DNA from: Psychrobacter alimentarius
GTDB taxonomy: Bacteria > Pseudomonadota > Gammaproteobacteria > Pseudomonadales > Moraxellaceae
DNA: 16,905 nt
Direction: 5' to 3'
NCBI RefSeq assembly: GCF_001606025.1
Contig: NZ_CP014946.1
Span: 1-16,905 of the forward strand
Shown here: positions 6,614-13,790 of the stretch, in pieces
Numbering within the stretch: the stretch's first letter is position 1
Layout: each line of letters starts with the position of its first letter
Translations under genes and position numbers: made by a program
The notes under the pieces: generated by a model
Told to the model about the DNA's origin: nothing
Databases searched by the model: none
What the model saw: only the letters and a program-made list of their open reading frames with translations

Positions 6614-7822
6614 TCACCAGCGCATAGGTGCTATATAAGGCAGAGCAGATTTGAGTTGCTCATAAGTACCATTTACCAGAATATCATCTGTTACTTCCTG
6701 AATATTAGTATGACCACAGAATGCCATGCTGATATCACATTCTTTATAAATGATCTCAAGCGCACGACGTACACCATCTTCGCCATAAGCACCAAGTCCG
6801 TAAAGAAACGCGCGGCCAATAAGTGTGCCTTTGGCACCCAATGAGATTGCTTTTAAGACATCTTGACCAGAGCGGATACCGCTGTCTAACCATACTTCGA
6901 TATCACTATTCTCAGCATGAACCGCTTGTATAATATCACTTAGCGCAGCAATAGAAGATGGTGCACCATCTAATTGACGCCCACCATGATTCGAAACCAC
7001 CAGTGCATCAGCCCCACTACGTGCGGCCATGATCGCATCTTCAGGCTCCATAATGCCTTTTATAATGAGCTTACCGCCCCACATATCTTTGATGCGCGCG
7101 ACATCATCCCAGCTAAGTGCAGGATCAAATTGCTCTGCCGTCCACGCTGATAAAGAAGAGATGTCTTCGACATTTTTAGCATGACCGACAATATTACCAA
7201 AAGTACGCCGTTTAGTACCCAGCATATTCATGCACCATTGCGGTTTGGTCATTAAGTTTAAAATATTGGCAAGCGTTGGTTTAGGGGGTGCAGAAAGACC
7301 ATTTTTAATGTCTTTATGACGTTGCCCTAATACTTGTAAATCGGCGGTCAAGATAAGCGCTGAACAATTGGCTTCTTTGGCACGGCGAATTAGGTTGGCT
7401 ATAAATTCCTGATCGCGCATCATATACAGCTGAAACCAAAACGGTGCACTAGTATGCGTCGCCACATCTTCAATAGAACAAATACTCATAGTCGATAGCG
7501 AAAACGGTACACCAAATTTCTCAGCCGCGCGCGCCGCATGAATCTCACCATCTGCCCACATCATACCCGTGAAGCCTGTTGGCGCGATCGCTACGGGCAT
7601 ATTGACAGGCATCCCCAGCATTTCAGTAGCAAGCGATCGTCCTTCCATATTGATCATCACACGCTGGCGCAGCTTTATACGGTCAAAGTCAGTCTCATTA
7701 TTATGATAGGTGGTCTCAGTCCATGAACCGGAGTCGACATAATCATAAAACATACGGGGTACTTTACGTTCAGCGACTTGGCGCAAGTCTTCAATATTTG
7801 TAATTTTGCTTAAATCTTTCAC
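6614..7822 (-). CDS. lldD: FMN-dependent L-lactate dehydrogenase
   Basis: This 402-residue membrane-associated flavoenzyme oxidises L-lactate to pyruvate and passes electrons to the respiratory chain. It has the full alpha-hydroxy-acid oxidase fold: MFYDYVDSGSWTE at the N-terminus, AIAPTGFTGM, FWFQLYMMRDQ, LILTADLQVLGQR, the catalytic VSNHGGRQLDG (H279, R282) and the phosphate-binding WLDSGIRSGQDVLKA followed by GAKGTLIGRAFLYGL. Length agrees with E. coli LldD (396). The start codon is GTG, with AAGGAAA nine bases upstream. It follows lldP on the same strand with 131 bp between them, so the two form an L-lactate uptake and oxidation operon. A 9-bp inverted repeat at 6576-6599 lies after the gene but lacks a T-run. 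No key residue is missing. Confidence 0.96.
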   Translation of the reverse strand: MKDLSKITNIEDLRQVAERKVPRMFYDYVDSGSWTETTYHNNETDFDRIKLRQRVMINMEGRSLATEMLGMPVNMPVAIAPTGFTGMMWADGEIHAARAAEKFGVPFSLSTMSICSIEDVATHTSAPFWFQLYMMRDQEFIANLIRRAKEANCSALILTADLQVLGQRHKDIKNGLSAPPKPTLANILNLMTKPQWCMNMLGTKRRTFGNIVGHAKNVEDISSLSAWTAEQFDPALSWDDVARIKDMWGGKLIIKGIMEPEDAIMAARSGADALVVSNHGGRQLDGAPSSIAALSDIIQAVHAENSDIEVWLDSGIRSGQDVLKAISLGAKGTLIGRAFLYGLGAYGEDGVRRALEIIYKECDISMAFCGHTNIQEVTDDILVNGTYEQLKSALPYIAPMRW

Positions 7823-7953
7823 GGGGTTTTCCTTGATAACTATTTAGTAATTGTAATGTAGTCACTGTAACTAACCATTCTGAATCTAATATAGATAATA
7901 CAATGGCGTCAGAATGATGAGTTCATAGGATTTTTTAGTGTAGCTATTAAATA

Positions 7954-9714
7954 TTAATTAATTGCCTTTTTTCTACTGGTCAGCGACATTAGTACAAAAA
8001 ATACTACTGGCCAAATGATAGCCAAAATCCACCACCAAAAATCACCAAAAATGATACCCATACCAATCAATCCAGCTTGAATGACGTAGTAAATCATGGC
8101 GAGCAAGGTTTTTCGAATGACGTAGCCTTCTTTATCTATTAACCCGACCACTGCACACGCGGCAACCACGTTATGTACTGAAATCATATTACCCGCTGCA
8201 CCGCCCACTGCTTGAAGTGCTACTACTTGTGCAGCATGGCTGCTATCAAGGCCAATTTGGCTGGCAGTTGACCACTGAAAATAAGAAAACATCATATTAC
8301 TGATGGTATTGGAACCTGCAATGAACGCACCCATTGCGCCAATCCATGGCGAGACTAGCGGCCATGCATTTTGAAACGCCCCAGCCGCACTTTCAGCCAA
8401 TAATATCGGCATGGCTGGTAGCGAAGTGGCGACATCGGCGGCTGAACCTGAATTAATAAATACTTGTACCATCGGCACCGAAAACAATAAAGCTGGCGCT
8501 GCCGCAATCATAGTTTTTGCTGAATTAATCCAACTACGTTTTACCGCTTGTCTGTTCATTTTAAACAGCAATATACACAGTAATGAAGTAATAATTAAAA
8601 TAGTACCCGGAGAATAAGCGAGTTGTATTTTACTAGAAATAGTCGTACCAAAAAGATTGGCAAGGTTAATCGTTGTGAAGTCCCCTACCAAAAAGTTTTT
8701 CAGCGGTGTCACAACCCGAGATACAATTAATAGCCCAATAACAATAATATAAGGAGAAAATGCCCTTATTAAAGTAAACTTTGGTGCTATTGAATCATCA
8801 TATTGTTCTTCGTCCAAAGTACCTAGCCAATCTTTGTCCCAGTCGTCTCGGGGTGCAAAATCGAAGATATCTTTCGGCATTAAAAATCCGCGCTTTGCCG
8901 CAGGAAGTACAATCAGTAAACCGATAAAACCGCCTACTAATGATGGAAACTCAGGACCTAGGTATTTAGCCACCAAAAAGTAGGGAATGGTAAAGCTGAG
9001 ACCGGCAAAGAGTGCAAAAGGCCACACTTTGAGCCCTTCGATAAAAGAGCGTTTTTCGCCAAAAAATCGCGTCAAAAATGCACTTAAAATTAGCGGAATT
9101 AAAAAGCCTACTAATGCATGTAACAGCCCGATATTAGCGGTAATTTGTAAGAGATAATTTTCAGCAGAGGTCGGCGCAATAGACTGAGCTAGATCTTGTT
9201 TATCACTGATACCAGACCAAACGCCAAGTAATATCGGTGTGCCAACGGCACCAAATGACACCGGCGTAGACTGGATAATCAACATGACCATAACAGAAGC
9301 CATTGCTGGGAAACCTAGCGCCAATAATAGTGGAGTACCGATAGCAGATGGCGTACCAAATCCTGATGAGCCCTCCACCAATGAGCAGAATAACCACGCC
9401 ACAATGATTGCTTGAACGCGTCTGTCAGGCGAGATATCCATAAAACCTTTACGAATGGCGATGATGGCACCACTTTCTTTTAAGGTATTGAGTAACAAGA
9501 TAGCCGCAAATACGATGAATAAAATCGTGAGCGCTACAATAATACCGTTAACAGTGGCAGCAGCGACTTGAGCGCCACTAGCATGCCAAACGAAAAAAGC
9601 TAGCAATGCCGTTGCAAGATAAGCTGCGCTCATAGATATTTTTGCCGGTAGCCGCAGGACTACAAGTAACAAGAAAACGACGAGAATAGGCGCTAAAGCC
9701 AAAAAGGTATACAT
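7954..9714 (-). CDS. lldP: L-lactate permease
   Basis: This 586-residue inner-membrane protein belongs to the LctP family and imports L-lactate, probably with protons. It has 12 or more hydrophobic segments along its length and the family signature CSLVEGSSGFGTPSAIGTPL near residues 110-129. Others typical of the family are STPVSFGAVGTPI and, near the C-terminus, GAMGAFIAGSNTISNMMFS and ALQAVGGAAGNMISVHNVVAA. The length is close to that of E. coli LldP (551) with a slightly longer loop. The ATG is preceded by AAGGATTG. It is the first gene of the lldP-lldD operon; a promoter is proposed at 9956-9983. No lldR-type regulator gene is found next to it, unlike many chromosomal operons. Confidence 0.96.
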   Translation of the reverse strand: MYTFLALAPILVVFLLLVVLRLPAKISMSAAYLATALLAFFVWHASGAQVAAATVNGIIVALTILFIVFAAILLLNTLKESGAIIAIRKGFMDISPDRRVQAIIVAWLFCSLVEGSSGFGTPSAIGTPLLLALGFPAMASVMVMLIIQSTPVSFGAVGTPILLGVWSGISDKQDLAQSIAPTSAENYLLQITANIGLLHALVGFLIPLILSAFLTRFFGEKRSFIEGLKVWPFALFAGLSFTIPYFLVAKYLGPEFPSLVGGFIGLLIVLPAAKRGFLMPKDIFDFAPRDDWDKDWLGTLDEEQYDDSIAPKFTLIRAFSPYIIVIGLLIVSRVVTPLKNFLVGDFTTINLANLFGTTISSKIQLAYSPGTILIITSLLCILLFKMNRQAVKRSWINSAKTMIAAAPALLFSVPMVQVFINSGSAADVATSLPAMPILLAESAAGAFQNAWPLVSPWIGAMGAFIAGSNTISNMMFSYFQWSTASQIGLDSSHAAQVVALQAVGGAAGNMISVHNVVAACAVVGLIDKEGYVIRKTLLAMIYYVIQAGLIGMGIIFGDFWWWILAIIWPVVFFVLMSLTSRKKAIN

Positions 9715-9955
9715 TATAACAATCCTTGTTGATAAGTGTACCAGCCAATTATTTTATTAAGCTGGAATCACTAAACCTGAAGTTATGCCAAAGTCTTTTT
9801 AGCTTTTAAATAACATATTATTATTTGACTTCAACAGTCCTCTGTTTTTATATTTTTACGAACATAAGAATATCTTTAAGTTATCGAGATTCGATAGTTC
9901 TTCTGTATTTAATATGGTAAATTGCTTGGACAGCCAAAATAGCAAAAGTTGACAA

Positions 9956-9983
9956 ATTATACTAGTAAATAAATATAGATCAA
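9956..9983 (-). promoter_or_regulatory. Putative promoter of lldP-lldD
   Basis: On the minus strand TTGATC (9983-9978) and TATAAT (9961-9956) are 16 bases apart. Transcription would start near 9949 and give a leader of about 235 bases before lldP. A plus-strand TTGACA at 9949-9954 with AATATA 17 bases on overlaps it head to head, so one of the two may be chance. Confidence 0.5.
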
Positions 9984-10168
9984 AAAATTAAAAGTTATGA
10001 CGATCTTGATCAGCGAGTCTTTGATTATAATCTCGATGATTACAGTAATGAGCCCTATCGTCGATTGCTCTCGTTAATCCTGCATAAAATAAAAGCCACC
10101 AATCTCTATATATAAAGTAAGGGGCTTGATAGCGAGGCTAAAAAAAGATGAGCTACAACTGAAAATTT

Positions 10169-10190
10169 AAGTCCTCACTAGGGAACCGAA
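10169..10190 (-). repeat. 22-bp repeat, inverted partner of 2591-2612
   Basis: One mismatch in 22 against the reverse complement of 2591-2612. It overlaps GAACCAGTGAAA (10188-10199), which is repeated directly at 6539-6550. Confidence 0.7.
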
Positions 10191-10299
10191 CCAGTGAAAT
10201 TGGTTTGTCATAGGCATACTTACAATAGATTATAGGTCAATGATAGGCTGTCAGATGGTTTTAGCTGTTCTGTACTTGCAGTGAGTAATTCGATTTTTT

Positions 10300-10328
10300 T
10301 TGGCACTACACAACACTTAGTGTATATT
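10300..10328 (+). promoter_or_regulatory. Good sigma-70-type promoter of the small-peptide gene
   Basis: TTGGCA (10300-10305) and TATATT (10323-10328) are exactly 17 bases apart. The proposed start of the 29-residue peptide is about 30 bases after the expected transcription start, with a ribosome site in between. Confidence 0.55.
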
Positions 10329-10363
10329 GATTGAATAACCACAAAGATAAAAGGGGATTAGCA

Positions 10364-10453
10364 TTGAGTAATAAGCGTTTTATCTTTAGGTCACTTGGTG
10401 TCTGCGGTTTAATTTTCGTTTTGTCTGCGATGGTTGCTGCTAGGTTTTTTTAG
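10364..10453 (+). CDS. Possible 29-residue single-span membrane peptide (TTG start)
   Basis: From TTG the frame reads a basic N-terminus (MSNKRFIFRSLG) followed by a hydrophobic segment (VCGLIFVLSAMVAARFF) and a TAG stop. AGGGGA lies about eight bases before the TTG, and a well-formed promoter is directly upstream. The predicted product is a small inner-membrane peptide. Such peptides can be type I toxins, regulators of transporters or signal-peptide-like relics of lipoproteins; nothing here decides between these. No antisense RNA promoter was worked out. The support is the promoter, ribosome site and composition together, each modest on its own. Confidence 0.45.
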   Translation: MSNKRFIFRSLGVCGLIFVLSAMVAARFF

Positions 10454-10593
10454 TATGGTGACTGAATATTGAGTATGACTCCTACACAAGGAACCAAACT
10501 GGCGGTCGTAACCCTTACTGCTTATGACTTGTAGTTTTTATAATCTGCTCAATACCAACAACAATACCAACAATCGGTTTTTATTCTGTTAAA

Positions 10594-11028
10594 TCAGTAA
10601 CCCTGCTCATTCAACCGCCTATATGATTGACAGCCATATACATAACCGCCATCGCAAGCTTTCCCATACCATTCTTTTGCCGTAGATTTGTTTTGTCGAA
10701 CAAAATCACCAGCTTCATAAATTTGTCCCATTTCAAGTTGAGCAAATATATAATCCTGATCAATGGCTTTATTTAACCAGTAAAGATGCTTTTCACGATC
10801 TTTAGGAACGCCCGAGCCAAGTCTATATCTAACTGAAAGTACATATTGCCATTTAGCTACCCCTTGTTCAGCTAGGTATTTAGTTGCCTCAACTTTCTCT
10901 GCCTCTGCTTTTGATATTTTTTGTGCTGTAGGCTTTACATGCTCCATTGCTGTACTTGAAACCATCAGCCCGAACGATAAACCTAGAACCATAAGCCCAT
11001 TAGTAACTATATTTTTCAGTAATTGCAT
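10594..11028 (-). CDS. Secreted Sel1-repeat (TPR-like) protein
   Basis: This is a 144-residue protein with an N-terminal signal peptide (MQLLKNIVTNGLMVLGLSFG to about STA, residue 27) and then Sel1-like repeats. One repeat covers WQYVLSVRYRLGSGVPKDREKHLYWLNKAID and the next FAQLEMGQIYEAGDFVRQNKSTAKEWYGKACD, ending with GYVYGCQSYRRLNEQGY. The two C-terminal cysteines probably pair in the periplasm. Sel1 proteins mediate protein contacts; the partner is unknown. AGGAAAA stands before the ATG. The 19-bp repeat shared with 2696-2714 lies 34 bases upstream of the start and may contain promoter elements. It is a single-gene unit. Confidence 0.75.
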   Translation of the reverse strand: MQLLKNIVTNGLMVLGLSFGLMVSSTAMEHVKPTAQKISKAEAEKVEATKYLAEQGVAKWQYVLSVRYRLGSGVPKDREKHLYWLNKAIDQDYIFAQLEMGQIYEAGDFVRQNKSTAKEWYGKACDGGYVYGCQSYRRLNEQGY

Positions 11029-11061
11029 GGTCTTTATTTTCCTCGAAAGTGGTTTAAATCC

Positions 11062-11080
11062 TGATCGGTGCGCTATACAG
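11062..11080 (+). repeat. 19-bp direct repeat, copy of 2696-2714
   Basis: Identical to 2696-2714. It lies in the upstream region of the Sel1-repeat gene. The reverse strand contains TGTATAGC, which could act as an extended -10 element there. Confidence 0.75.
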
Positions 11081-11159
11081 GCATCGAACTATATGATGAA
11101 AATTTTTCAAGTTACTTCCTACTAGATTAACGGTAGGGTCAGATGTAAGGATAGTTATA

Positions 11160-11609
11160 ATGAAATACATCAAACACTTTGTAAATTCTTATGGAGAGCA
11201 TACTTGGGATTTTACGTACTACTATCATGAAGTAGTTCCTAAGATACTTAAACATAGGGATGAGTTAAGCCCGATTTTATCAAGTGATTTAAACGGAATA
11301 GATAATAGAGAGAAGACGCTTAATAAAGGCATAATCCAGACGATTTATTATGATTTAGAAAATGATAGGATTTCGTTGAAGATCGAGCAAAGACAAGGCA
11401 AAGATTTAATAGAAATCATCTATTCCGGTATTGTGAATGTTAATATCAATTGTTGTATATTACCAATCACCATAATGGTACATGAAGTAGACGTAACGCC
11501 TGATAGTAATATCATACATTCACTATTTTTATTAGGTGATACAGAAATAGTTTTTGAATGCAAAAAAATAGAATTAAAGACTATACCTCTTGAAAAAGTC
11601 ACAAGTTAA
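11160..11609 (+). CDS. Hypothetical cytoplasmic protein
   Basis: This 149-residue protein starts MKYIKHFVNSYGEHTWDFTYYYHE and has no signal peptide or membrane span. The second half alternates short beta-like stretches (IIQTIYYDLENDRISLKIEQ, IEIIYSGIVNVNINCC, ITIMVHEVDVTPDSN, DTEIVFECKKIELKTI), which suggests a beta-rich fold. I do not recognise the family; small plasmid-borne proteins of this kind are sometimes immunity proteins, but no toxin gene is adjacent. AAGGATAG precedes the ATG at good spacing. A decayed IS3 element follows. Confidence 0.6.
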   Translation: MKYIKHFVNSYGEHTWDFTYYYHEVVPKILKHRDELSPILSSDLNGIDNREKTLNKGIIQTIYYDLENDRISLKIEQRQGKDLIEIIYSGIVNVNINCCILPITIMVHEVDVTPDSNIIHSLFLLGDTEIVFECKKIELKTIPLEKVTS

Positions 11610-11701
11610 GCTCAAAATCAACCGCACTGTCTAATTGATTATGTCAATATCAAAGCATATATTTTAGGTTCAACTCATCAAAATATATAGCAAGAAACTT
11701 T

Positions 11702-12070
11702 GACTATACTGCGTTTATTATAGATGTGTTTGTCCGTAGTATTGTTGGCTGGAAGGTGTCTAATCGTATGAACATCGATATGGTGATGGCAGCGTTAAAT
11801 CAAGCCATTGCAGACAGAAACAACCCAAAAGACGTTATTCATCGTAGTGATAGAGGCGTTCAGTATTTATCTATTCGTTATACTGATCAGATGGCTGATT
11901 CTGGCGTTATTACCTTTGTTGGAACGCGGGTAATTCATGTGATAATGCATAGTACGATTGGTTATGTATCACCTTTTGAGTTTGAAAAGCAATATTATGA
12001 TCGTCTTAATGAGTCAGGCAAAGTTGCCTGACTCAAATAAAACGCTCTCCGATATAGTCGGGGCGGTTCA
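11702..12070 (+). pseudogene. Decayed IS3-family transposase (OrfB) with right end
   Basis: The reading frame FIIDVFVRSIVGWKVSNRMN, then HRSDRGVQYLS, is the rve integrase core of an IS3 OrfB and holds the second catalytic Asp. After FVGTR the frame is wrong: GNSCDNA is readable in the next frame and then the element jumps to HSTIGYVSPFEFEKQYYDRL, the usual C-terminus. So the segment with the catalytic Glu is deleted. The N-terminal half and OrfA are also missing. After the stop, TCCGATATAGTCGGGGCGGTTCA ends near 12070 and looks like the right terminal repeat of the IS51/IS3 type (TGAACCGCCCCG on the reverse strand). The element is inactive. Confidence 0.8.
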
Positions 12071-12090
12071 GATAGCCAACTGGTTTAATA

Positions 12091-12333
12091 TTATTCCGGT
12101 ATATATGGGGTTAAAAAACGCACTAAGGCAGTGATTATTAAGAGTATTAGAAGAAGGTGTTGATATTTTATAAATCGTTCTGGGATAAATAAACACAGCA
12201 CGGATACTATAAAAATTCCTATAATTTCAATCAAATTAGATAGACTTTGAGAGCCAAATCCTAGCCCAGTTAATACGACCCACAAAAATGATGGTAAGAA
12301 TACTAGGCTAAATTTTTTCAATGGTTTATTCAT
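12091..12333 (-). CDS. Small membrane protein
   Basis: This 80-residue protein has two or three hydrophobic segments (FSLVFLPSFLWVVLTGLGFG, LIEIIGIFIVSVLCLFIP, LLLILLIITALVRFL) and a basic N-terminus, so it should sit in the inner membrane. I do not recognise the family. It begins 16 bases after the end of the lipoprotein gene on the same strand, so the two very likely form an operon. The ribosome site is weak, which again fits co-translation with the upstream gene. Confidence 0.55.
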   Translation of the reverse strand: MNKPLKKFSLVFLPSFLWVVLTGLGFGSQSLSNLIEIIGIFIVSVLCLFIPERFIKYQHLLLILLIITALVRFLTPYIPE

Positions 12334-12349
12334 AGGTTAGGCTTATCTT

Positions 12350-12796
12350 CTATGTGGGCGCAATTTCTATTGCACCGGCAACGGCACAACCCTGATATAC
12401 TTCGCCTGCGTAAGTTAATATTGCAGTAAGTTCATTTTGATAGCCATTGTCATCGATACAAAGGTTATTTTTTATATTCACAACAATAGGCTGTCCATTG
12501 ATAGTACTCGCGTATTCGACACCTTCAGTATTGACAGAACCAGAACCCTCCACGATAACTGTTGCTGTCGTTGGCTTTAAGAAATTCGCCTCTATACTTA
12601 GCTCATTTCCTTCAATCACTATTCGCCAAATTTTTTCTTTAGCGGTGTTTCCAAAAGCAGTAAATGCCGCTGACGCTACCGGCACTTCTATTGTAGGCTG
12701 CTTACTCAGATCCGTGGTGTCGGCACGATGGTTATTACAAGCCACTAGAGCTAAGCTGCCCGTTAAGCACATTGTCGTTAGAAGCAAAGAACGCAT
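12350..12796 (-). CDS. Lipoprotein, COG3650-like
   Basis: This 148-residue protein has a lipoprotein signal with lipobox LVAC (Cys at residue 20). The mature part contains FTAFGNTAKEKIWRIVIEGNELSIEA and ends with NELTAILTYAGEVYQGCAVAGA. The 'G..W.I.I.G..L' opening and 'ATLTY.G..YQGCA' ending match what I recall of COG3650-type envelope lipoproteins, in which the first motif is usually GNEPFW. A pair of cysteines (NNLCIDD and QGCA) probably forms a disulfide. AAAGGAAA stands before the ATG. Function in the family is not established. It is the first gene of a two-gene unit with the membrane protein, and a 9-bp hairpin (12819-12848) lies upstream. Confidence 0.65.
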   Translation of the reverse strand: MRSLLLTTMCLTGSLALVACNNHRADTTDLSKQPTIEVPVASAAFTAFGNTAKEKIWRIVIEGNELSIEANFLKPTTATVIVEGSGSVNTEGVEYASTINGQPIVVNIKNNLCIDDNGYQNELTAILTYAGEVYQGCAVAGAIEIAPT

Positions 12797-12818
12797 AATT
12801 TTTCCTTTAAATATAATA

Positions 12819-12848
12819 AGAGAACACCACTATTTAGCAGTGTTCTCT
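12819..12848. repeat. Hairpin upstream of the lipoprotein gene
   Basis: AGAGAACAC (12819-12827) and GTGTTCTCT (12840-12848) pair perfectly around 12 bases. Only a short T-rich stretch follows on the plus strand. It may be an operator, or a relic of a terminator. Confidence 0.5.
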
Positions 12849-12959
12849 TTGTTTACGTGATGAAATTCAGGTTTTTACTACCATAGGTAGGTTTACGGTA
12901 GGACTAGAAGTTAGGGTCGTTACAGGTGGCCTTATTCAGTAACTTACCAACGTACTCTC

Positions 12960-12980
12960 TATATTAGTAATACTAATATA
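12960..12980. promoter_or_regulatory. 21-bp palindrome upstream of the PliG-like gene
   Basis: TATATTAGTA and TACTAATATA are perfect mirror arms around one A. It lies 70 bases before the start codon at 13050, with TTGACA at 12996-13001 between them, so it is well placed to bind a regulator. Confidence 0.5.
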
Positions 12981-13049
12981 ACATATCTATAAAGGTTGAC
13001 AGTGTGGAGTAAGATAAAATCGTTTTTTTACTGTTTGAGTGTTTAAAAT

Positions 13050-13469
13050 ATGAAAAACTTAACGGCTGCTATTCTAATTGCGCTTCCTGTTCTAATGGTA
13101 AGTCCTACAGTAATGGCCGCATCTTCAGATGCAGTGGCTAAAACTGTTGATGTTCAATTTAAAAAAGGCGCTAGTTCAGCTAACTATTATGGGAAATTAA
13201 AGGGTAGTAAGTACGATTCCTATACATTTTATGCCAAAAAGAACCAAAAGCTTTCTGTTAAAACAACGGGAGGGAATGTAGATTCTTATTTATTTAATAA
13301 GAATCTATCAGATTCTGTCAATGTAGGAGAATATTCCTCTGAACTAGATAACCAAGGTTATTACAAGCTTCCATATTCAGGTAAATATGAATTGCGTATT
13401 CTTCAGCCACGTTCTCAAGCTTCTAAAGGAAAAACACCTCCATATTGGCTAGAACTATCTATTCTATAG
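13050..13469 (+). CDS. Secreted PliG-like protein (putative g-type lysozyme inhibitor)
   Basis: This 139-residue protein has a signal peptide (cleavage near VMA-ASS, residue 24) and then a single beta-rich domain: VDVQFKKGASSANYYGKLKG, YDSYTFYAKKNQKLSVKTTG, VDSYLF, then GYYKLPYSGKYELRILQPRS and PYWLELSIL. The order 'gain of K-G, Y..Y.F.AKK.Q.L.V, GxYxLRI' is the pattern of E. coli PliG (YcgK) and of related PPC-like domains, so periplasmic inhibition of goose-type lysozyme is the best guess. The ribosome site before the ATG is weak. A truncated, diverged inverted copy is at 2793-3050. Homology between the two copies stops about where an IS256-type element starts after this gene (13489). Confidence 0.65.
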   Translation: MKNLTAAILIALPVLMVSPTVMAASSDAVAKTVDVQFKKGASSANYYGKLKGSKYDSYTFYAKKNQKLSVKTTGGNVDSYLFNKNLSDSVNVGEYSSELDNQGYYKLPYSGKYELRILQPRSQASKGKTPPYWLELSIL

Positions 13470-13488
13470 GTATATAAGCTTAATAATG

Positions 13489-13560
13489 GAGAGCATCCTA
13501 TATTCTGTGTAACAGCTATGTGGCTTTCATCAATAATTACACAAAATGTAGGATGCTCTC
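13489..13560. mobile_element. 72-bp paired IS256-type ends (MITE-like element)
   Basis: Arms 13489-13512 and 13537-13560 (GAGAGCATCCTA...TGTGTAA) are inverted with two mismatches in 24. The centre is 24 nt, as in the element at 3052-3121. The outer bases differ from that element (GAGAGCATCC versus AGCCTTTCC) while the inner TGTGTAA is kept. It directly follows the PliG-like gene and abuts the truncated transposase start at 13559-13621. Confidence 0.65.
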
Positions 13561-13675
13561 AGCTTTTCATGCTACCAGCCATCTGCTGGGCCAGTTTTTT
13601 AATGTCGTTTTGTTTAGTCATTGCTTATTCTCCTGTTAATGGATTATAAGCAGTTACACAGTTTTTAGGAAACTC
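13559..13675 (-). pseudogene. 5' remnant of an IS256-family element
   Basis: On the minus strand an IS256-type end (13675-13654, GAGTTTCCTAAAAACTGTGTAA without the flanks) is followed by AACAGGAGAATAAGCA and an ATG at 13621. The frame reads MTKQNDIKKLAQQMAGSMKS and stops inside the end of the neighbouring 72-bp element. This looks like the first 20 codons of an IS256-type transposase whose body has been deleted. The identification rests on the terminal repeat and the start geometry. Confidence 0.55.
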
Positions 13676-13790
13676 CCCTAGGTTTTTTTAGTTTCCTATA
13701 CTAGAACCAAACTGTAGGCTGTACGTCCAGTGTTTATGGTCTTTCTTGTTTGCTAGATGATTCCTTTAACAGCACTTTTAACATCATTAC

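Larger units (their letters stand above)
9715..10299. other. Gene-poor stretch between lldP and the small-peptide gene
   Basis: This AT-rich region holds the proposed lld promoter, an open stretch without start codon at 9969-10115 (reads SYDDLDQRVFDYNLDDYSNE, possibly a gene relic), the 22-bp inverted-repeat copy at 10169-10190 and GAACCAGTGAAA at 10188-10199, which also occurs at 6539-6550. I see no intact gene. Confidence 0.6.

Noticed and set aside
9969..10115. 48-codon open stretch (SYDDLDQRVFDYNLDDYSNE)
   Set aside because: It has no start codon or ribosome site and no recognised family; at most a gene relic.
12447..12860. 137-codon plus-strand reading frame over the lipoprotein gene
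   Set aside because: It is antisense to a gene with clear lipoprotein signal, cysteine pattern and ribosome site; its own product has no recognisable features.
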